The position numbers were made by a program, and so were the translations under genes. Shown piece after piece: positions 11,406-24,984 of a stretch of DNA of 64,000 bases; position 1 is the first letter of the stretch; every line of letters starts with the position of its first letter. Origin of the DNA: Callaeas wilsoni (taxonomy: Eukaryota > Chordata > Aves > Passeriformes > Callaeidae); contig VWPU01012130.1 of the NCBI GenBank assembly GCA_013398955.1, positions 1 to 64,000 on the forward strand, given 5' to 3'. The notes below the pieces were generated by a model. It saw only the letters and a program-made list of their open reading frames with translations. It did not search any database and was not told the origin of the DNA.

Positions 11406-14400
11406 TTCTAGCTGAAGACGTTTCTTGGGGAATTTATTTCCTACACGAGAGCAGATTTTTTCTGTGCAGGTAGACAGCCGTGCAAGTCCCAGAAGTTTTG
11501 GTCTGAGCAAGCTAAAAATGTCAGCCAATGTAATGCAAGGATGACAAATATGTTATTGATTGAGCATGCACTTGCAGATCTGTTTCTACCCGTCCAGTTT
11601 GCAAAGCTTCTGGATGGATGCCCTCCTTTAGCAGCATGGATGAGGTGTGGGTGAGGGGGACAGCTGGAGCTCAGGGCTGGTCCTTGGGCCAACTCTGTCA
11701 CCATTTGTGGCCATTATTGCATTATTTCAGCAAAACAGGATATTGTCCAAGAGAAAAATGGGGTGTCCCTTCCTTTAGCTAAGTTTCACAACAGCCAGGA
11801 GTACTAATCATGAAATCTCGGAAATGGGAGTGGAGATTTCTCCAAGAAGATGAAGGAAATTATCCTGGTTTCCTACATCCTGACAAATATCAGGGAACTG
11901 CTCAATCAGAAAAAGACGGGGTAAAGAGTGCATCTACTCTTAACAGCAAATTATATGAACTCTTTTGTAGCAAATTTGAAATGTCATTGAACTCCAGTAG
12001 AATATGCAAAAGAATTTTACCTTAATAAAGGATGAAGGCATCTAGATAAAACCGTGTCTTGCAGATTCCCCTCAGACTTTGTGGTTTGTACCTTTCTGTT
12101 TGAAAATGTTTGCAGAAATTGTTGCGCTGTTAACCCAAACCCAATATAAATGAAGTCAATTGTATCAGATAATGAGAGAACAATGTAGAACAATACAGAA
12201 CTAAAAAAAAAAAAAAATAAAACAAAGTATTATATAACTAACTGAGACAAAAAATAACTCGTGTTTGCACAGCACCAAAGAAGATGAACTCTGATTGATA
12301 GTGGATGCTTCAAATACATCAGTAGAGCACTTATGCACATTTTAATGCTCTCCTAAATAAGGGCTCTTGTCCAGCAGGTCTTAGTGCTGTTGCTTTCACT
12401 ATACTTTCTTAAGGTCTATTAGAGCAATGCTAAATGTGCTTGACTTTTTCCAAGATGATGAGAGACAGGGAAAATGAAACTGCCACTACTCCTGCGCCTT
12501 CTCTCACTTCTGTTTTTCTTTCCCTAAAACAGAAGACTTCAGTCTACATATCTACCTTACTATTTCTCTTAATAGACACAATTATATCTCCAAATTTAAT
12601 TTGATAACACAGTTACATGCCTGTCCATGTCTCTAGTTTAATTTAATTTAAAACTACCATAGAAAAATACTCAATTTTGAATAAAACTCAGGATTTGACC
12701 TCACCCTTCTTCCCACATCCAAACCCACCATCCCAGAGAGAGGTTAAAATGATAACATAGCAGTTCTCCAGTATGGTCAACAGATTCAAGTTTCTTCTAA
12801 GATCAAATACAAATCTTATCCTAAAAGACTCTAATTGAAACGGTACTCTTCTGTTTAAAATTCTGAGTTGTGCATTCAAGTCCCTGAGCAGATTTTAGTG
12901 TTGTGGTTACAGGCAAAGAGGGAGATTTCAGACAGCCTAGTTCTCTTAGTGGGAAACACGAGTACGTTCAGAGTCCTCACTGCCAGATGTGTTGACTCTG
13001 TTGACTTCACTCACACCATTCCTGTCCTTCTCTGGCATTGGCAAGGTCAGTACTGAACTCAGGAACCTACAGAGGCAGAAACTTGGTTGAGGTCTTTTCC
13101 AGAACCACGGTAACAGTTAGCATATATCATACAGGTGTCTCTCAGGTTGATACCTGTGCCTCGAGTGCGCCACACAAAACTCTTACTGTAGGGCCTGACT
13201 TTCTTCCTGTCCCTCTCTATAGACACAGTTATGTAAAGGTAATTCTACCAAATATGTGGGTGGAGAGTAATTTGCACCTGCTTCTAATACTTCCCTGTGT
13301 TATTCACCCCTCTACCATTAGCATTGATACAAGGAGATGGCTACAGTACTACTTACTCATGTAGAGGCTTTTCTGTTTAATTTGCTTTTAACCAGTAACT
13401 TTAGGGACAAAAGCTTTCGAAACTCCTGCTATGAGTGGAATTCAGATGCTGAATCAGACAACCATATGTGAAGATGGGAATGAGCATGGGTATGCCTAAA
13501 AATTTTTCCTTGGGTGTCAGAATGGGCAGCATCCCCTGAAGAGAGCAGTTGAGGATTTAGGACAGCTAGATTGCTTCCAGCCTCTCACTGACCCCCTTCA
13601 TGCAAGTGCCAATATCTCCCTGCTGAATGCAGTGCAGAAAAGCCATGTAAGCACACAGCTCATCTTTCAGTTCTTCTCTTGGACCCAGGCTGGAGATTTA
13701 TTTATCTGCAAGGCTGACATTCCTTTTTCTTTCTTATGATGAAGTCAGGAGAGAATTGCCAGCCAATCTGAATTGTAACATGGTAAACCTCAAAGTTGTG
13801 ACACAGAAATGAACAGCAGGGCTTATTTTTCCATTGAGAAAAAGCAGGATAGATTGTCAGAGAAACACTGTGACTGTGATAAGACTGGATCAAAGTAATG
13901 TCTCCAGTTTGTCCTGACTTCCATTAAAAAACAGTGCATTAATAATACTTGGCTGGAAAAAGACATTATCTGCTGGTAATTGCATGGTTCTGCTTGTGCA
14001 CAGCTCTGGTAGACCTCCTGAAGGCAGCTGATTTAATGTAAGTTGTGGTTCCTCACCCTTGTGAGTCCATTTACAGTACATGGATCTGAATAACCCAGAG
14101 TCCTGTGTCTTTTCTGTGAGGTGAAGTGAACAAAAAGTGTTTGGAACACACACTTAGGATTGCTTTGAGGGTTATTTTTCTTGGATAGGATAAAAGCACA
14201 AGAAGAAAGCTTTGCAGGGATCACTGCCCTTTGCTCAGATGGTGTGTTTAATTATGTGCTGTCATGCATTTTCAAGTTGCCCTGGAAGAGTCTGGCCAGT
14301 TACAATGCAATGATACTTTTGCAGAGTATTTTTTTTGCATATTGCATATTATTACTGTTTGGAATATGTGGGTACATTAACATTTCTCCATAAAATTTTG

Positions 14401-15353
14401 ATTAAATGGTGTGTTATTTAAACAAAAGGCCATGTCTTGTAATGATGGCACCTGTCAGATCAAACACAGAGAATTTCAAAGGAAAGTCACATATCAAAAC
14501 TGTAAGTTAATTTCTCTCATTCTGTGCAAGTAGTCTGGTTTTGAAGGGTATTTTTAGGAAATTAATAACTTCCTTTGCCTAAGTCAGGCAAAATACTCCA
14601 CAAATACGACTGTTCTTCTGAACTACTCATTTTCTACCTGTTTTCTGTGCTTTTAGAGCTCTTCATGTCTGCTGTCTTTGTGAAACGACTGTCTTGTAGT
14701 GCAAGGTTTTCCACAGTTTTGAAAATCCATAAATTCTTCTGAACTTAAAAATCTTAAACAGATATTTGCAGCATTAAAATGAATAACTAAAGCTGGCATC
14801 CTGCAAATTAGTGAGACAATTCACATCATAGAGCTGCTGTTTCATTCTGTGTTTGTAGCCTGTTCACATGGGTCCACAAACGCATATGAAACCATTTAAT
14901 AGATGAGATTTGAGTAAAATAGCGTCAGATAAAATGACAAGAATATAGGTCATACATCATTAATGTAATACCAACAAGTTGCTAATATTTATTTTTATCA
15001 CATTGGAAAACAGAAAAAAATTACTGTCGCGTGTTAAAGCCCCTTGTATCTTTATGATCAGTCCTAGCTCCTACACTCCTGTTCCTGCAAGCGTAAGGGT
15101 AAGCAGCAAAATTCTCACTGATGGCTGCCATGCAGATCCATGGCTACACAAGAATGCCTGACACATTTATGTTTTAGTAGAACATAAGGGAAGAAGTAAG
15201 CTCCTATGGGGATTTTTAGTATCAAAATGATAGAAACTTGGTTATGGAAATCTCATTTTAGCTACCAACCAACCCTAGCATAAACTAAATTCTATGTACA
15301 TCTTCTCATAACATAAAAATTTCCTGTGTGTCTATATTTGTTTCTTCACATAC
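11406..15353. other. AT-rich non-coding DNA
   Basis: Nothing beyond a 15-base A run (12203-12217) and scattered short open frames, the longest being 13038-13364 plus (108 codons, no recognisable domain). Confidence 0.5.
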
Positions 15354-15390
15354 CAGAAGTCCTTTCCAACCTGAATTACCCTATGATCCC
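15354..15390 (+). mobile_element. CR1 LINE 3' tail scrap
   Basis: GTCCTTTCCAACCTGAATTA followed by CCCTATGATCCC is close to the CR1 terminal block (GGTCCCTTCCAACCTGAATTATTCTATGATTC). Nothing CR1-like precedes it, so only about 37 bp of a severely 5'-truncated insertion is recognisable. Confidence 0.5.
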
Positions 15391-18300
15391 ACGAACTTGA
15401 TGCCTAACTCACACATGGGTACATCAAGTATCCACAAAGCAGACTGTCCCTCTCCCTGAACAACGGGACATGCAAAAATCATACCTAATGCAGTACTATA
15501 TTGACAGAAAAAGCGGTTGAAATAAACATTTTCTTTTGAAAAGCTGTCCCAGCACACAGCAGGTCCCTTCTGCGACGACGCTGACTATGGCACTCCCTGC
15601 ATGGGAGGGCGCTTGTCCTTGACCCTGGGTGACAACTGCCATGCAATCCACAGGGAACCTGGATGTTTAAAAGCAAGGTATTACAATACTCACTGCTGTA
15701 GTCTCCAAATAATTTTTTTTAATATGTTTTTTCTTCAGTTTGTTTGCTTTAAATGAAGGCTGAGATCCTGAAGATAAACTGTGGCCTGTTTTATGTCTTT
15801 CAAGAAGTGGGTCTCTTAGGTGCTGGAATACACTCTCCAATTGGAAATGCAAGGGAAATTCTAAGTGTTATTTCAAAATCTGGCCATTGGATCCCTAAAG
15901 CAAAGGATACAATAGAAGAATGGCAGAGGTAAAAATTCTGTAGTTAACTACAGCTCTTCAGACTGTGCAACTCTGGTTGCCTTGCCCTGTTCTTGAATTT
16001 TAAAGATTAATAAACATTAAAAACGTCCAGTAAAATAATCAAGCCATGGGATAGAAGCCTGATGGACAAAGGTAGCCAGATCTAGTTCCCACCCTTGTCA
16101 AAAACAATAGGAAATCCATTTCAGACATGAAAATAAACTTTTGCAGAAAAAGTCTGATCCAAGGCCAGAATGAAATATGGTCTCTTCACAAAGGTTTGTG
16201 TTTGTCAAGTACCTTTTCAAGCAAGGTCTTCTAAGCAGCTAAAAAAGGAACTAAAAGTGCTGAAATACAGAATAATCCATCTAGGACAGGAAAATATTTT
16301 TTCTTCATCCTAATGTCTGAAAATGGAATAGAGTTGCATTACCTTTGCTTGTTTGGTAGCCTTTTTCTTTTTTTTAGCCTGTATTCTTGTGCCAAGCCAA
16401 AGTTCTAGTTTGACAGTATGAAGGGTCTGTGACAATACTGACCTGGGGTACTGCCTTCCATGGAGTGACAACCACATTTTGGAGGCCTCAATGCTTCCAT
16501 AAACAAAGGTAAATGTGAGGAAAGGAGGAGCTGCTCAAATCTTACGCTTCTTTTGTACCGCTCAGCATATCGTTAAAGAGCCTGTGGCATTTCTGCAGAT
16601 CATCTGTTACGCCTGTGTTTGGGCTTGCCAGGAGGCTGAAGGTAACTATTCTACTGAGCCTGGACACAAAAGGATAATTTGTCCATTTTCATCAGAATAA
16701 GGGTTGTAGTACAAAAGCCTGAGGAAAATAATCAAGATATGAAAGCTATGTCAATTCCTCAGTGAGACACTGTCTCACAATCAAATATGAAGTCACAGTC
16801 TAAACAGATATTTCTTACTTAGACCCACGTAGACTTCTTTTACTACCACACTATTTACTTCACAATACTTTGATTAGTGACTACTGTTTTCTCACATATG
16901 ATTCCTGGCATTTTCCTTCATAGTACTTCTTCTATAGAGAAATAGGAAAGATTTTGCCAGAGGGAATGGGCTAATATTTTTTTAAAAAATAAAAAAAAAA
17001 AAAGAAAATGTGTGTTTTTGGAAAAATTAATGTAATCTTTGACATTTAGCAAAAAACCCCAAAATCTGATTATGATGTACCATGATGGAAAAATTCCAGA
17101 TTCATCAGATTGTTGAAAAATACACTGAAAGGCAGCCTGTTTTGCTAGGCACTTATTATAACTCTTTAAAAAATATGCCAAAATTAAGATTAGGAGTGAT
17201 TCCCCAGAGATTTAGTCTGGAAGTGCATCCAAAACAGGGAGTGCTTTGTCTGCACCCTGCAGGTTAGTACAGATAATTACTTTCTGAAATCAGATTTCAC
17301 TGTGCAGTGAAAGCACAGCCTTCCTTTGGAAAGACCCTGCAAACAGAATTACACGTCATGCATGACCAATGTTAATGTTCGTACTCAGTGAAGCAAATTC
17401 AATCTATTTTATGTCCAAAGACTATCATATTTCTGAGGCACACTTATCTTGTCATCAGTTCCTACTCCATCAATACTGGTGTGTGTGCTGGTTTCAGTAG
17501 TTCATGAGGTGACTGACTGACTATAAGGTGAAATAGTTGTTAAAAATATCTCTACATTAGAAAGTTATAGCCTGACTAAATTTCACTAAATTACAGAAAC
17601 TTAAGTACACCAGAAAGTGGTGTGGAGAAAGAACAGCAATTCTCTCCCACAGGGGACTTTGCCATTTCCATATCTGAGTACAGTCTGGTTAGAAAGCCTT
17701 GTGAAACTGAATAATCAGCAGAGGAACCACCAAAGCACAAGAAGCCAAGCAGGCAGGGGAGCAGGAAAGAGGCCTGCAGGCAGCCTGGCCTGCTTGGCTT
17801 CAGCCAGAAGCTTTTCCAAATGGCCAACGTCTTTTCCATTCTGACTGGTCAAGATATCGGAGGAACTGCTGTTGCAACTGAGTATTTCTCTGCCTAGCTC
17901 TAATCATGAAAGAAATTAATCTTTCTTGACTAAGAAAAATATTAATTAATTTTAAATGCAGGATGTTGGTCTGAGCAGTCACCTTGGCTACACTTTCAAA
18001 GACATGGCTTTATTCAGACAAACACTGTACATATGCCTCTGTCCCATTTCCATCAACAGTTAAACACATATTTTAAACTGGGTACATTCTTGACTCTTTT
18101 CTGAGTAGCACTAAGATGTGACAGCAATCCTCATGTTAGGTTTCCCAGACAGCTCCATCACACCTTTAGAAAACTGGAAGGAAAATATTCTGAGCAGAAA
18201 CTGCCTATCATCAGTTCTGTCAGCCTGTGGGACAGCAAAAACAAATGTTGAGAGAAGACTCTCAAGTTCCTCATTTGTTCCAAAGTCAGAATTTGAGCTG

Positions 18301-21300
18301 GATTTGCAGACCTTGAGGTGTGACTCTTTGGATTGTTCTGGCCCTGAAGACCTGCATTAGTAATAATGAATGAAATGAAAAATGAAATGCTTCTTTCTTT
18401 AAATGAAAAAACAAATGCATATTGTACAATATTGATGCAGTGAGTTACTACAGAACAACGAAAAACTGAGAGTTACCACCAAGATTTTCTAGACTGTGAG
18501 TACCAATTACTGGAGTTGATCTCAAGTTTTCAGTAGAAGAAAGTAGTGCTGTTACCTAAATTAGAGGTCTTCACCTGGACCATCAAAGGCAACTCAGGGG
18601 AAATTTATTTGGCATGGAACTTCACTGTGCACTGCTTTCAATCTCTCCAGGCTTTTTTTTTGCTTTCACTAAAGTGTACATTGTATTTAATCTTGCACAA
18701 CGTATTTCTAGTTTCTGGAGTTGGGGCTGAGACAACAATATTTGTTGCCCATGTGAATACAAGCAGACACAGAGTGTGATTTAAGGATGTAATAGTTGTG
18801 AATATTTTATCTTGCACTGGAAATGGCTTTTTTTTTCATATACACTTGGAAACTTGAATAAAGCTTGAGTTGAGAAGGCTCTTTCTGTAGTGGTCAGAGT
18901 GAGAGGGTAGTACTCTTACAGAAAGAAAAACATTGTCCCTACCGATGATGTCTCAGAGATGGAATGCCAGATCATTGCAGGCTGTCCAGTCTCACAATTT
19001 GTAAGAAGGCTGCATTGTATTTTAATTTAATTATATGCTTTCTAAACTGTGGTGACATCAGTTATCTGTTACAGCCCAGGCTGCTTCATTAATGCGAGTG
19101 TGGAAAAGAAAATTCCACCCTTATCTCAATGAATTACACAAGGAAAATGGGATTCCGTTGTGGGCCACCTCAGAGTGTTTTTTTTAAATCCCACCCATGG
19201 AGTGATTGTATGAACTGGTAAGCAGTCAGTATCTGCAGAGCTAAGACCCTCCTTAAGCCATATTCAAAATATCTAAATTAATAGATTCAGCATGGGGAAA
19301 GGAAAATCCAGAGTCAGGGCAGATTGTGAGGTTTGTGTCTTCTGAATATTTTTATTCTGGACAATTTGCTCTCGACTGCAGCATCTCTGCAGGCTTAGTT
19401 ATCTGGTTTGCTTCATTCGTCTTGCATTATACAAACTGAGTGTACACCAGGCAGAAGGATTCACTGGTGTGGAACAAGCCTGGGCAGTCTCTGGCCACTT
19501 CAGAAGCTGTGGGAAGAGCTCTGCCATCTGTCCCTCACACCTGTGTCACTGCCTGCTTTCCTGAACATTCATTCCCTGCAGTAAAGGAAAACAGAGCACA
19601 GATTAGTATTTCCTCTGTGTTTCCCATTTAGACAAATTCAGCAGAAGAAGAGGGTAATTTTATAGGGAGTAAGTAGGAGAAGTGCTTCTCATAGCCAAAG
19701 AAACCCCCATATTTCAAGTCACAATTGCATGGAGCACTTGTTTGGCAAGACAGTTCCTCAGCATTAAGCCTCTCTCATTTCTGCAGGAAAAGGATGTAAA
19801 GAGCTGCTCTTCTGTCAGATGAATGTGGTGCCCAGCCATGCCACCTTATGTATCTGTTTCTTTCTTCTGCCTTTATTCATACAGGCCTACCCTTCTTCTA
19901 GCCATCCAGGAAGTTAGTAGGATGATCATTTTCCTAATCCATCTCTTAGACTACTGTCACTTCTTTCTTGAAATTAAACTATTTTTCTTCACTCTTTCAC
20001 ATCAGAGGAAAACTTCAGGCTCCTCACTACTTAGTTCCCATATCTCCTCCTATTTCACCTATACTGATAGTTGACTTCCATCTTTTACAGTCACTTAACT
20101 CCCCATATTTCAAATTTCAGATACAATCTCAAAAACAAAGTGATTTTACTGGTCTTCTTCGAATTCTTACAGAAATGTCTCTTTTGACATGATGCCTGAG
20201 AAAACCTTGACGAAATTTAGGCTACTGTAGGGTTGACCTGCCAAAACTGTTGAACATACCTGTAACCAGTCTTATCCAGGTCTGTCATCTTCTTTTAAAG
20301 AGACCATAATTTGTGGAACAGTCACCCCCTTTTGACCTTGACTGACAGCATTATCCACATTGTGTTGACAGTCTAGAACCGTGACTCCTAGGCACAATGC
20401 AGATATCTCTTCAAAAAGGTATTTTTAGTAAAAGTACTAGGCAAAGGGTTTATAGCTCACTTTTCCATTAAAGTTGGCCCAGGCATTTAGGAAGTTCCTT
20501 TTGTCCAACATATGCTTAAACTTCCAGAGATGTATTTTTCATAACTCAGCTTAGTTTTTCAGGATAATACTAAATAAATGTCATAAAGTAATTAATATAT
20601 TCAATAAAGGGGGCTGTAGTTTCCTCACATTTTTCTGGTTGGAATAATTACAGGTGCATGCAGAGACTGCCTTTCCCTAATCAAAGCCCAGAATGAAAAC
20701 TTCTTACAGTAAAGAGTACAATTTGACTAACTATGTGGGGAATTAAAAGATCATCCTACCAAAGTCTTTTAAAAGAGTGTCAGCCACTGATGTAGTCAAT
20801 ACACTTTGAAGTGATTCCAGTAGAACTCCGATATCTTTAGAAAATGATTGGTTTTATTCAAATCATACTTGGCAAATCTTTTACATAAGAGATATTAGCA
20901 CACCAGGCACGCCATGAAATGATGTCTAAGAAGACAGCCTGTGTGGGTGAAGTGGTGCCTTGCTTTTTCTTCTGCTCAGTGAAACAATATGGATACAGAC
21001 CTCATAGAAAGAAAAATGTCATGTTCATTGAAAATTTGGTAAAGCTGTGCTATCTGTTCCTAATATTCCTTTCCTAATATTGAGCTTTTCTCACCTCTTA
21101 TAAAAAGAATAAAATAACCAATCAATTCCCTGACAGATTAGAAAACAAGCACCCTGAACTGCCAGCATGGCAAAAAGGACATGCCTTGTCAATTCTCACA
21201 CAATCCCATCTGAGCAGCATCCTAAAAAGAAAGCTGTTCTGTATGGAGGCTACCTCTGAGCTGATGACAGTTCATTTCTGATGCCATATATATTCAATGT

Positions 21301-21664
21301 GGGACATTTAATCTGGAAGTAAAAGAGTAGAGTCACAAAATCAACAAGACTGGAAAATTGCCATCTTCATACCACTGTGGTGAGGACATCTGTAGAAAAC
21401 AGATCCAAGATCCCTCTTTTTCTCATCCAGCTCAAGGCAATGAACAAGGAGTAGCAAGTGATGACCAAAATTATTCACTCAAGTCGAGTTCTTGCCTCTG
21501 GAGCTTTGTTTTACCTTCTATCTAATTCTTAACTCTTTGGAGGGAGAAGATGAAAAGTAAATGATACTTCAGTATGCAAGTGATTGAACTATGACATAAT
21601 TTTTGGACAGTCACATCATATCCATTTCCTGGCCTATCTTTTAGTTGTCAAGGTCTCTTTGATC
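15391..21664. other. AT-rich non-coding DNA
   Basis: It contains T/A runs around 16977-17003 and an ATGAA-rich patch at 18361-18391. No gene, RNA or repeat family is recognised. The open frames are short and featureless. Confidence 0.5.
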
Positions 21665-21774
21665 ACTGACTTTTAAGGGCAGAATCTGTGTCTCACCATG
21701 TATTTGCACACAGCCTAGCAATGCAGGCTTCTCTTTGGATCAGGGCCTCTAAGTACCACCATCATATAAATAGC
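21665..21774 (+). mobile_element. Ancient CR1/L3-type 3' tail
   Basis: The order of phrases is diagnostic: CTGACTTTTAAGGGCAGAATCTGTGTCTC, then CATGTATTTGCACACAGCCTAGCAATG, then GGATCAGGGCCTCTAAGTACCACC and ATATAAATAG. I recall the same layout (GGGCAGGGACTGTCTC ... ACAGCACCTAGCACAATGGGG ... GGGGCCTCTAGGCGCTACC ... ATAAATAA) from the 3' tails of ancient CR1-like LINEs and their partner SINEs in turtles and other amniotes. Divergence is high, so the insertion is old. I cannot tell whether it is a LINE tail or a SINE using that tail. Confidence 0.5.
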
Positions 21775-24700
21775 CATTCTCAGAGAAACAAAAATCAAAC
21801 ACAAAACTGTGAGGAGATGAAAAGAACACATGGTTTCCTGGTGACTCATTTTGCACAGTTCTGAACACGTAGTTTTATTTTGCTCTCAAAGGCCAAGTTG
21901 CACATGGTGCCCTCCACAGAAGAGTAAGGATGCCAACACAGAGGAGTAACCTACCACAGAACTCAGGGCAAGCGTTTAGGACTGGGCTGCTTTTTCTCTC
22001 TTTTTCCTTCACCAAGTACTGCATCACTAAACAAGCATTTCTCCCTGCAAGTTATAAATAGGCACTAGTGCCTTATCTTCTTGCTCACTGGGAAAGAATG
22101 TGGATCAGCTAAAGAACGAGACACCCAGGAAAGCTGCTGAATGACAACAACAATTTTTTGTTTAAAAACTCTCTCTCCCAGAGTCAGAGGCCTGCATTCT
22201 TTGGGAATGAGTTTCTTGACCTTGTAAATGACATGATGCTTTATATACAAAAATATTAAGAGAAGATTATGTCACTGGTAAAAATGTGCTGAAATGAGGC
22301 CTTTCCCTTTTGCAAGCCTTTAAAGGAGCTTTCCAAGCTTACCAAAACTGTGTAGTCATGCTGCTGACAGGCAGCCAAGTTCACATAAGAACCAGTCCAG
22401 GCACCTTCAAAGCCAGCACACTGATGGACCTCTCATATACACTGTGAGGCATGTCAGATTTCACATTACCAACATGGGATCTCAAAGCCCAGAAATCATT
22501 ATCGTGCTTCATTGTATATTAAGGTGAATCTTGAAGTAGCTATAAATCAGGACTTCAGAAAACAGGGAGATGATTAGGGAAAGAGAGGCCATTGAGACAA
22601 GGCACTGGACGAGGATCAACAAGATATAGGCCGAGATCCACAAAGGTATTTAGGTTCCTGTCATTCTATCTATTTCACAGTGAGCATTGGTGCCTAAATA
22701 GGAGTTACAGTCTTAAATTCTTTTGCAGATTTTTGCCCTCTGTTTTATTCCCAGGCTTATTCAGCTGCCAAAACAATTCACCTCTCAGTGGAGAGTTCAC
22801 ATTTCCTAACTTGCAAATATGTGCATAGCACATATGTATCAAAAGTGCCTTTTCATAGACTCAATGTCATGACAAGAAGGATGACAGAATATCCCAAGGC
22901 AAAAAACCATTTTGAACATTTGTTCTGCTTGTGTTGTAGGAAGTATTTAATGTTGCAGCATTTCAGGTATTTCCAACGAAGCAAGGCACCAGATTTTCCA
23001 GTTCAACTGCAGCTATAAGTGATAGATGCGACAGTGACCTTTACTTAAGAGAAGGTTAAATTAACTTGAATATTATCTATTTGGAGACACATTCCTTTCA
23101 TCCCTCTATACAGTAAGTACCTATATCAAATTGATCCTGCTTTATTCAGAGTTCCTGGGTAGAATCTTTATCATCCAAGGTCTTAGGACCACAACAAAAC
23201 CAAAATAAAAACAATCAAAAAAATAAACAAAACCCAAACAAAAAAAACCCACTCAAACCATTGCGTGTATAATAAAATATGGCCGGGATTCGACCTTAAA
23301 AGGAATAAAGACGAATAAGAAATGAAAATAATGATAATCCTCTTCAGCTTTCCAGTTTGTTTCTGCAGAAGAATTTTTTTTAAATTTATTAATTATTTTA
23401 AGTTTTAGGAGTGTCTTGCCTAAAGCATGCACAGAGCCAAAAGATCTGTTTTTAGATCTATTTTTAGAGTGATCTATCACTCTATTTTTAGAGTGATATT
23501 TCTCAGCTTGTTTTGGCAGGGTAAAACCAATGTATTTGAAAGATTTGCATCCTCCAAGATTATAAATTTTAAGAACACACATGTCAGACCCTGTCTTCAC
23601 GTGAGTTTGGCAGACATCTACTCACAAGACAAAGCTTTCCGAAGGAAACTTGCTACAATAGCATATTTGCTATGAATGGAGTATTCAGGACAAAGTAATA
23701 CTCATCATTGCTCAGGGTTCTGTAAAACAGGTCATTAGTATAGTATTTTTTAGATTACTCCATTGTTTTCAGTGCTTTCTGAGTCAGCTGCTATAGCAGT
23801 CCATCCCTTTAGACATTAAAACCAATAATGTTGAAGATCTACTTTCTTCCACTAATACCACAGAATTCTTTCTGGATCTCAGCAGCAACTGTAAAAAACT
23901 GTTCTGCTTTCAAATTCAGCGCAATTACAGAGGAAGGGATTATTAAGTGAAAAAGGATCTCTCAATCATAGATAACTGTCCCACATACAAACAAGATGGA
24001 TGGCAACAAGAAATGTTCACCATATAGGCTGAAACTGCATCTAGCAGATCTTCTCCTACTTCTAGTAGGAGCCGTGGGACTGTGCAGCAGCCTCGGCATG
24101 CAGATTAGAAGCACCCATTGGGACATCACTCCCGCCTTCACTTGTAATCAGAAGTCATCTAGTGACTCTAGAAGCCACCCAGCCTTCTACAGTGCCTTTC
24201 CCTTCACACACTGCTTTGTGGTAGTAGGTAAAACTCTGAGTACACTTAAGAGTTCAGAGAGTAACAAGGGATGAAGTAGCTTAGTCAGTGTGGCAGCTAG
24301 CAGACCTTTGTTTTTAAGAAGCAGAATTCTAATCCTGATTTTACTGTGAACTGTGCTAGAACAACAAAATTTTTGTTTTGATTTTTTTTTAATACTAAAA
24401 GAGACGTTTTCTAAAATAAACATAGCTGCAGACAGGAATCTGGACAAGGTATGGTAGAATTACACAAACAGACTGACTTACATCAAACTTACAGAACTGG
24501 TCCCAAAATGTGTACACACCCATCATACTTGAAAGTGCTGGACATTGATCTCCATTTCAATTTAAACCACAGCCAGGGTCTAATTTCCCTTTCTTCACAT
24601 TTTACATTTTCAAAACCAACTCAGCAAGTTCTCATCCTCCCTCGCACCTGGGGTGAAAAAAGCCAAAAAGGCAAGAGAACCAGCCAAAGGGAACAGGGGT

Positions 24701-24890
24701 GTTCCTGGGTTGCTAAATGACTTTGTTCCAATAGGGGAAAAAAAGGTTGACCTACCCCTAGAAGGTGTTGCCACTCCAGTTTCCAATTACTTTCATATGT
24801 TTGGGATGCTGAGCATAGAATTAATACTCTCTGACAGTACAACATGCTGACATGGACATGCTATCTAGTCCTTTGTTAGTGAGAAAAAAG
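21775..24890. other. AT-rich non-coding DNA
   Basis: It includes an A/C-rich simple stretch at about 23190-23250 and a cryptic repeat at 23437-23498 (annotated separately). The frame at 23996-24274 (92 codons, +) has a hydrophobic run near its start but no conserved motif or splice context that I trust. Confidence 0.45.
23437..23498. repeat. Cryptic short repeat with inverted core
   Basis: The motif ATTTTTAGAGTGAT occurs at 23460-23473 and 23484-23497, with related ATCTGTTTTTAGATCT just upstream. Between the copies AGAGTGAT (23466-23473) is reverse-complemented by ATCACTCT (23476-23483). It looks like local slippage plus a small inversion. Confidence 0.7.
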
Positions 24891-24984
24891 AGAGATGCAT
24901 GTGAAGACATCCACATATATTAAAAAGATTTTTTAATAGCCAGATATCTTTTTAATATATCTGGATGTCTTCACATACATCTCT
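24891..24984. repeat. 39-bp-arm inverted repeat with 16-base spacer
   Basis: The left arm (24891-24929) begins AGAGATGCATGTGAAGACAT and the right arm (24946-24984) ends ATGTCTTCACATACATCTCT. Aligning the arms as reverse complements gives 37 of 39 pairs, with single mismatches at C/C and C/A positions. The spacer 24930-24945 is TTTTTAATAGCCAGAT. The arms are far more similar than chance. A transcript would fold into a long hairpin. It could be a fold-back from template switching, a tiny MITE-like element, or a small-RNA precursor; the near-perfect stem is less bulged than most miRNA precursors. I see no target duplication outside the arms. Confidence 0.9.
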
